Assembly (NCBI GenBank): GCA_947503345.1
Contig: CANNCW010000004.1
Span: 186,001 to 250,000 of the forward strand
From: an uncultured Kangiella sp.
GTDB taxonomy: Bacteria > Pseudomonadota > Gammaproteobacteria > Enterobacterales > Kangiellaceae
Direction of reading: 5' to 3'
DNA: 64,000 nucleotides
Below, piece after piece: positions 59,323-64,000 of the stretch (position 1 is its first letter; every line of letters starts with the position of its first letter). Made by a program: the position numbers and the translations under genes. The notes beneath the pieces are model-generated. The model had not been told where the DNA came from. It saw nothing but the letters and a program-made list of their open reading frames with translations, and searched no databases.

Positions 59323-59813
59323 AGTATATTGGTGGAATATTTTTGTTGTTAATGGTTACTGGCTCATATGCTGAAGAGTTAAAACTTTGCGATTACCTTC
59401 AAACTAATTTGAAATACTCTAAAATCAAAGGACTTAAAGAAAACTTACAGAAGGAAAAACAAAAATACTTTTGTTTTCTTGCTTTGCATGGGGACCATCG
59501 CGCACAAAAGAAAGTTGCAATGAATTACTTTGAGTCAGGTGATTATGTTGAAGCGTATGGTTGGATTTCTTTATCAAACTCAGTTTCAAAACGCGCCAGT
59601 AAGGAAAGGTTGTTAATTGAAATAAATCAAAAACTGCAATCTAGTGGACAATTATTAAAAGCCAAAAGCTTTTATAATACATTGAATTTAAATATAGGTA
59701 CTGGAATAACCATAGATGACTCTGGAAGGCAAACCTATAATAAAAACAATACGTCTACTGGAACTAAAATGAGAGATGTTAAACCTATTGGTCGATCAAA
59801 AAATAATGAATAA
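59319..59813 (+). CDS. Exported Sel1-like small protein
   Basis: 164 residues with a signal peptide (about 1-18). LHGDHRAQKKVAMNYFESGDYVEAYGWISLSNS is one Sel1-like unit, and the following INQKLQSSGQLLKAKSFYNTL resembles the same place in the protein at 18844. The tail is Asn/Thr-rich and disordered. It shares ATGA with the preceding lipoprotein gene, and its end overlaps the prolyl-hydroxylase-like gene. Confidence 0.65.
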   Translation: MKYIGGIFLLLMVTGSYAEELKLCDYLQTNLKYSKIKGLKENLQKEKQKYFCFLALHGDHRAQKKVAMNYFESGDYVEAYGWISLSNSVSKRASKERLLIEINQKLQSSGQLLKAKSFYNTLNLNIGTGITIDDSGRQTYNKNNTSTGTKMRDVKPIGRSKNNE

Positions 59814-60768
59814 AAGAATAAAAGAGTTTAAATCTCAAGCTGATAAAGCTTTCACTAAAGGAAATTTAAATGAAGGGTTGTCGAATTTAGTTTGCGCTGC
59901 TGAACTCGGTTGCGATGAGTCGCGCTTTAGATTAGCAGATATATACTTTAATGAGTCTAATGTTGAGCAAGGCTTTGCCCATTTAAAAGCTTCATCTTTA
60001 AATGGAAATGCTCACGCTAGAGTGTTTATTGCTTTTTTTGATTGGTTAATTCATAAAGAGCATGACTCTTTATTAGAGATGATAAAGCTACATAAACAAG
60101 CTGTGCCCTTTGCTTCGCTGCTATATTCATTGGTAAGTGATGGAGCCAAGTATAAATTCGAAGCTCAGCATGAACAAGAATTATCAATTTACCCACGCAT
60201 ACGATTGCTGAAAAAGTCTGTTCCTAATTTATTAGGTAAAATTCTTATGGTTCTGATGGGGCAAAGTCTGCAACCGTCAATGGTTTATGGAAGAGGGCAA
60301 AATTTAGCAAGTTATAATAACGTTAGAGATAACTTTTCAATTAATTTCTCTCAAGTTCAACCCTTTATCCCTTTAGCCATTATAAAGTATTACTTTTCAA
60401 AAGTAGCAAGCTTATCTTTAGGGCAATCAGAACCTCCTATGCTTATGAGATATACTGCTGGTCAAAAGTTTAAACCTCATCACGACTATATAGATGAAAA
60501 GACCCTTTCTATGAATGCTTACGAAAAACAGTTGGGTCAGAGAGTGCGAACGCTCCTTTTTTACTTGAATGATGATTATGTTGCAGGTGAGACATATTTT
60601 AATAACTTGGATATTAAGATAAAGGGAGCGGAAGGAGATGTTTTAATTTTTGATAATGTAGATGATCAAAAACACCCAATAGAAACAAGTTTGCATGAAG
60701 GTAAAGCTGTAATAAATGGCGAAAAATGGTTATTATCAATTTGGTATCGTGAAAATTCGGAAGCTTAA
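59806..60768 (+). CDS. Prolyl 4-hydroxylase-like 2OG-Fe(II) oxygenase with Sel1-like N-terminus
   Basis: 320 residues from the ATG at 59806; an earlier ATG at 59776 adds ten residues, and neither has a good ribosome site. The N-terminal ~110 residues are Sel1-like helices. The C-terminal part is a P4H-type domain: MRYTAGQKFKPHHDYID gives His225 and Asp227, LHEGKAVINGEKWLLSIWYR gives His297 and Lys307. It should hydroxylate a protein or peptide, but the target is unknown. No signal peptide, so cytoplasmic. Confidence 0.82.
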   Translation: MNKRIKEFKSQADKAFTKGNLNEGLSNLVCAAELGCDESRFRLADIYFNESNVEQGFAHLKASSLNGNAHARVFIAFFDWLIHKEHDSLLEMIKLHKQAVPFASLLYSLVSDGAKYKFEAQHEQELSIYPRIRLLKKSVPNLLGKILMVLMGQSLQPSMVYGRGQNLASYNNVRDNFSINFSQVQPFIPLAIIKYYFSKVASLSLGQSEPPMLMRYTAGQKFKPHHDYIDEKTLSMNAYEKQLGQRVRTLLFYLNDDYVAGETYFNNLDIKIKGAEGDVLIFDNVDDQKHPIETSLHEGKAVINGEKWLLSIWYRENSEA

Positions 60769-60771
60769 ATT

Positions 60772-61455
60772 ATGAAAAAAATATTATTAATGATTTTGGT
60801 CTTAGCTGGATGCTCTGATAGTACTTTAAAATCTGATGCATCAATTACAAGCAAAAATCCATCTGCGCTTAAATTGTCTGAAAGCAAACGGTTTTATGGA
60901 TTACAAGTTGAATTTATGCAACTTATTGGCGACTCTCGCTGCCCTAAAGGTATTCAATGTTCTTGGGCTGGAAATGCCCAAGCGGTGTTTTTGGTAACAG
61001 GAAAAGATTCTGCAGAAACTGTGACGCTAAATACACATGGAGGAGATAAATATCCTCAACAAGCTTATGTTCAAGGATATGAGATAACCTTGAAAGGTAT
61101 AAAGCCGTACCCTGCAGCCAATATAAAGATCGACCCAAGCCAATATATAGCGCAACTTAAGGTTCTTGAAAAAGAAGCTCCTAAGCCTGAGTTTGTGATT
61201 ATAGATGTGCGCTCTGCGAGAGAATTTAATATAGGTCATTATCCGAAGGCTGAAAATTTAGATTACAAAACGATTGATAAGACCATTGAGTCATTAGGTT
61301 TAGCTAAGGATTCTAAAATTTATGTGTACTGCCGTAGTGGTAATCGCTCTAAAACAGCTAAAGCTATGTTAGAGTCTGTTGGTTATACCAATATTATTGA
61401 TGGCGTTAATCAGGATAAAATGCATGAGCTTTTGGGTACTCGGGTTAAAATGTAA
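60772..61455 (+). CDS. Lipoprotein with C-terminal rhodanese domain
   Basis: 227 residues. A lipobox at LVLAGC (Cys14) predicts a lipidated, periplasm-facing protein. Residues about 40-130 form a small beta domain with DSRCPKGIQCSWAGNA (two Cys). Residues 137-225 are a rhodanese: VIIDVRSAREFNIGHYPKA and YVYCRSGNRSKTA, with catalytic Cys187. It could move sulfane sulfur or act on periplasmic thiols. The fusion is unusual to me. It starts 3 bp after the P4H-like gene. Confidence 0.8.
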   Translation: MKKILLMILVLAGCSDSTLKSDASITSKNPSALKLSESKRFYGLQVEFMQLIGDSRCPKGIQCSWAGNAQAVFLVTGKDSAETVTLNTHGGDKYPQQAYVQGYEITLKGIKPYPAANIKIDPSQYIAQLKVLEKEAPKPEFVIIDVRSAREFNIGHYPKAENLDYKTIDKTIESLGLAKDSKIYVYCRSGNRSKTAKAMLESVGYTNIIDGVNQDKMHELLGTRVKM

Positions 61456-61473
61456 GAAAACTTTAGGAGTCTT

Positions 61474-61866
61474 ATGATGGGTAAAGCATTAGGAGTTGGA
61501 GGTGTTTTTTTTCACTCAAAAAATCGAAAAACTTTAGGTGCTTGGTATAAAAAAACATTAGGATTTGAAATCGATGCCAGTTATGGTGGTTCAAGTTTTA
61601 TGTATGAACAAGCTCCGAAAGGAGCTTGTACTGTATGGGGGCCTTTTAAAGATGATACTGAGTATTTTGAGCCTTCTACCAAACCTTTCATGATTAATTT
61701 AATTGTTGATGACTTAGATGAGTGCTTAAAACAAGTGGAAGCTAACGGTGGAGTATTGGTCGGAAAACCTTGTGAAGAGGCTTACGGCAAATTCGCATGG
61801 TTTATAGATCCAGAAGGCAACAAAATAGAGCTTTGGGAAATTTTGAATGAAGGGAAGTTTGAGTAG
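61474..61866 (+). CDS. VOC-family (glyoxalase/bleomycin-resistance-like) protein
   Basis: 130 residues, one VOC module pair: GGVFFHSKNRKTLGAWYKKTLGFEID and FAWFIDPEGNKIELWEI, with His and Glu at metal positions. AGGAG precedes the ATG at 61474. Substrate unknown. Confidence 0.85.
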   Translation: MMGKALGVGGVFFHSKNRKTLGAWYKKTLGFEIDASYGGSSFMYEQAPKGACTVWGPFKDDTEYFEPSTKPFMINLIVDDLDECLKQVEANGGVLVGKPCEEAYGKFAWFIDPEGNKIELWEILNEGKFE

Positions 61867-61872
61867 AGGGCA

Positions 61873-62229
61873 ATGATGAACCATAAAATCACATGGTTTG
61901 ATGTACCAGTAATGGACTTAAAGAGAGCCATGCGGTTCTATTCACGCGTGCTTGGTTGTGAGGTTCGCGAGGAATTCGAAGGAGTGGCAGTTTTCCAACA
62001 TTCAAATGATGAGGTGGCTGGTTGCTTAACAGTAGATAAGCGCATTCAACCTTCAAAAGATGGAGTGCTAATTTATTATAATGTTAATGGTCGTTTATCC
62101 GATGCTGTGGCACAAGTGGAGCCCAATGGCGGTAAAATTCAACAAGCGCAGCACTCTATAGGCCCTTTTGGTAATAGAGCTATTGTCATCGATAGTGAGG
62201 GTAATCGAATAGCTTTGCATTCCGAATAA
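61873..62229 (+). CDS. VOC-family protein
   Basis: 118 residues: ITWFDVPVMDLKRAMRFYSRVLG and NRAIVIDSEGNRIALHSE. The family's metal His is replaced by Asp or nearby residues and the final Glu by His, so catalytic status is unclear. It begins 6 bp after the preceding VOC gene, with GAGGG. Confidence 0.82.
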   Translation: MMNHKITWFDVPVMDLKRAMRFYSRVLGCEVREEFEGVAVFQHSNDEVAGCLTVDKRIQPSKDGVLIYYNVNGRLSDAVAQVEPNGGKIQQAQHSIGPFGNRAIVIDSEGNRIALHSE

Positions 62230-62302
62230 CCAATCATTTGAACTTGTGCCTTTCTTTGGTGCAAGGCATAATCTCTTTACTATTATAAAGTATTTAATTT
62301 TT

Positions 62303-63073
62303 ATGTTAATCGTTGTATCTCCTGCAAAGACTTTAGATTTTGAAACTAAACCAAAATCATCAATTCATACCAATCCTGATTTTATAGAAGATGCTCAAGA
62401 ATTAATCAGTCAGTTAAAAAAGTTTAAATCTGAAGATGTTATTGAGTTAATGGGTGTTAGTGAAAAGATTGCCGACTTAAACGTTGAACGTTTTAAACAA
62501 TGGCAAAAACCATTTACTACTGATAATGCAAAACAAGCAGTATTGGCTTTTAAGGGTGATGTTTATACTGGGCTCGATGCGGAAACTATGAAAGCTAATG
62601 ATTTTAAATTTGCTCAGAAGCATTTAAGGATTTTATCGGGCCTTTATGGATTGTTAAGGCCAATGGATTTGATGCAGCCTTATCGTTTAGAGATGGGGAA
62701 AAAATTAGAAACTAAAAGAGGCAAAAACCTTTATCAATTTTGGGGTGAGCAAATTACCGATGCCTTAAACTCACAGTTAAAATCTCTAAAGTCTGATGTG
62801 CTGATAAATTTGGCATCGAATGAATATTTTAAATCGATAAAACCAAAATTGTTGGATGCAGAAATAATTACTCCAGCTTTCAAAGATTATAAAAATGGCG
62901 ATTATAAAATGATCAGCTTTTTCGCAAAGAAAGCACGTGGGATGCTAAGTCGATACATTATTGATAATCGCATTACTAATGCCGAAGATATTAAATCATT
63001 TGATGTTGATGGTTATACGTTTAACTCTAAGATGACTGATGGAAATATTTGGACTTTTACTCGCAAACAGTAA
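62303..63073 (+). CDS. yaaA: YaaA family peroxide-stress protein (DUF328)
   Basis: 256 residues from the ATG at 62303, the E. coli length; the frame extends to 62246 but adds an unconserved prefix. MLIVVSPAKTLDFETK, FKGDVYTGLDAETM, LRILSGLYGLLRPMDLMQPYRLEMG and NLASNEYFKSI are family motifs. YaaA lowers free iron and protects DNA under peroxide stress. It converges with bioA, one base apart. Confidence 0.95.
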   Translation: MLIVVSPAKTLDFETKPKSSIHTNPDFIEDAQELISQLKKFKSEDVIELMGVSEKIADLNVERFKQWQKPFTTDNAKQAVLAFKGDVYTGLDAETMKANDFKFAQKHLRILSGLYGLLRPMDLMQPYRLEMGKKLETKRGKNLYQFWGEQITDALNSQLKSLKSDVLINLASNEYFKSIKPKLLDAEIITPAFKDYKNGDYKMISFFAKKARGMLSRYIIDNRITNAEDIKSFDVDGYTFNSKMTDGNIWTFTRKQ

Positions 63074-63074
63074 G

Positions 63075-64000
63075 TTATTTCATTTCAGAGACGACTTGAT
63101 GGATAGCCTGGGTCAATTTTGTTAATTGCTCAGGCTTAATAACATAAGGTGGCATGATATAGATAAGTTTGCCAAAAGGTCGAATCCAAACTCCTAGCTC
63201 AACAAACCGTGGAACAATCCAATTAAAATCTACTGGCTGTTTCATTTCAACCACGCCAATGGCTCCTTTAACTCTAACTTCTTCGACGTGCGGGCTTCCT
63301 GAAAGGGGGGTTAGCTCTTCAATGAGTTGGATTTGAATGCGATTAACTTGATTCTGCCAGTCATTGGTTTCTAATAATTTTAAAGATTGATATGCTACTG
63401 CACATGCTAACGGGTTCGCCATGAAAGTTGGTCCATGCATTAAAACGCCACCAGATTGCCCATCCTTATTGTCCGCATGAATGCCATCAACAACTTTTTG
63501 ATTGGCAAGAGTTGCCGCCAGTGTCATATAACCGCCTGTTAAAGCTTTTCCCAAGCACAGAATATCTGGGATAGTATTTGCTCCTTGGTAAGCAAATAGA
63601 GAGCCTGTTCTTCCAAAACCAGTGGCTATTTCATCAAAGATTAATAGCACATTATATTGATCGCATAAAAGACGTAATTGGCGTAGATACTCGGAATGAT
63701 AAAACTTCATACCACCGGCACCTTGTACTAGAGGTTCTAAAATAACCGCGGCGATACTTTCATGATGTTGTGATAATTTATCTTTGAAAGGTTGAATATA
63801 AGCATCATCCCATTGAATGTTATCGCCATAAAGAGGAAGCTCAGTAAAATAATGTTCTGCTACCACATCCCTAAACATTGAGTGCATGCTGTTATCAGGA
63901 TCGGTGACTCCCATGGCACCAAAAGTATCTCCATGATAGCCATTGCGAATAGTCAGTAGTTTCGATTTTTTCTTATGGCCTTGTGCAAACCAAAATTGAA
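63075..64000 (-). CDS. bioA: Adenosylmethionine-8-amino-7-oxononanoate aminotransferase, C-terminal part, cut by window edge
   Basis: PLP enzyme of biotin synthesis. The frame stays open to the right edge, so about 308 C-terminal residues are visible; the ATG at 63914 is internal. SKLLTIRNGYHGDTFGAMG, LLIFDEIATGFGRTGSLFA (cofactor Asp), LCLGKALTGGYMTLAATL (PLP Lys) and GPTFMANPLACAVA identify BioA. Biotin is the cofactor of the LiuD carboxylase. Confidence 0.95.
   Translation of the reverse strand, partial: QFWFAQGHKKKSKLLTIRNGYHGDTFGAMGVTDPDNSMHSMFRDVVAEHYFTELPLYGDNIQWDDAYIQPFKDKLSQHHESIAAVILEPLVQGAGGMKFYHSEYLRQLRLLCDQYNVLLIFDEIATGFGRTGSLFAYQGANTIPDILCLGKALTGGYMTLAATLANQKVVDGIHADNKDGQSGGVLMHGPTFMANPLACAVAYQSLKLLETNDWQNQVNRIQIQLIEELTPLSGSPHVEEVRVKGAIGVVEMKQPVDFNWIVPRFVELGVWIRPFGKLIYIMPPYVIKPEQLTKLTQAIHQVVSEMK

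Noticed and set aside
63075..63914. BioA taken as a complete 279-residue protein
   Set aside because: The frame continues to the window edge with clear BioA sequence (RNGYHGDTFGAMG), so the ATG at 63914 is internal and the gene is cut.

Overview
The window looks like chromosome of a low-GC, marine-type gammaproteobacterium that lives on peptides and amino acids. The supports are a proteobacterial Hut/Liu/Hmg gene set, the order queA-tgt-yajC-secD-secF, an rmf gene, GlyGly-CTERM proteins and an S46 dipeptidyl-peptidase. A Kangiella-like lineage would fit, but that is inference from gene content, not a computed placement. I saw no rRNA, tRNA, CRISPR array, transposase or prophage.

Regions: (1) 1-766, an S46 dipeptidyl-peptidase cut by the left edge. 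(2) 922-12667, a minus-strand liu operon behind a MerR-type LiuR gene and a LiuR-like palindrome. It encodes leucine/isovalerate breakdown to acetyl-CoA: isovaleryl-CoA dehydrogenase, methylcrotonyl-CoA carboxylase, methylglutaconyl-CoA hydratase, HMG-CoA lyase, SCOT and thiolase. It also carries a second acyl-CoA dehydrogenase, two unexplained small genes and a MITE-like inverted repeat. (3) 12668-20187: rmf, a GAF-HTH regulator divergent from a ~1390-residue ELWxxDG/PKD/GlyGly-CTERM surface protein, and a Sel1/TonB-C protein. (4) 20269-27778: queA, tgt, yajC, secD, secF, a MscS-type channel and a CAP lipoprotein. (5) 27744-30263: a DUF4139-like exported protein and a MEST-like alpha/beta hydrolase. 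(6) 30278-38642: histidine utilisation (hutH, hutU, hutC, hutG, a GNAT gene, hutI, hutF), using the deiminase/N-formylglutamate route, with a perfect HutC-type palindrome. (7) 38634-46021: a two-gene unit of a periplasmic binding protein and a degenerate hybrid sensor kinase, then ung, a small conserved gene, an outer-membrane barrel, a small membrane protein and a Slt-type transglycosylase. (8) 46324-51417: phenylalanine/tyrosine catabolism (phhA, hpd, hmgA, fahA, maiA). (9) 51436-60768: a second GlyGly-CTERM protein, ETF-QO divergent from etfBA, and three 2-oxoglutarate/Fe(II) oxygenase-like proteins, two of them with TPR/Sel1 helices. (10) 60772-64000: a lipoprotein-rhodanese fusion, two VOC proteins, yaaA, and a bioA cut by the right edge.

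The catabolic genes connect. Leucine and tyrosine both yield acetoacetate, which SCOT and thiolase turn into acetyl-CoA. Electrons from the acyl-CoA dehydrogenases pass through EtfAB to ETF-QO and quinone, all encoded here. The exported peptidase and Sec components fit growth on protein. The least understood parts are the degenerate kinase/binding-protein pair, the HutG fusion and the oxygenase-TPR cluster.
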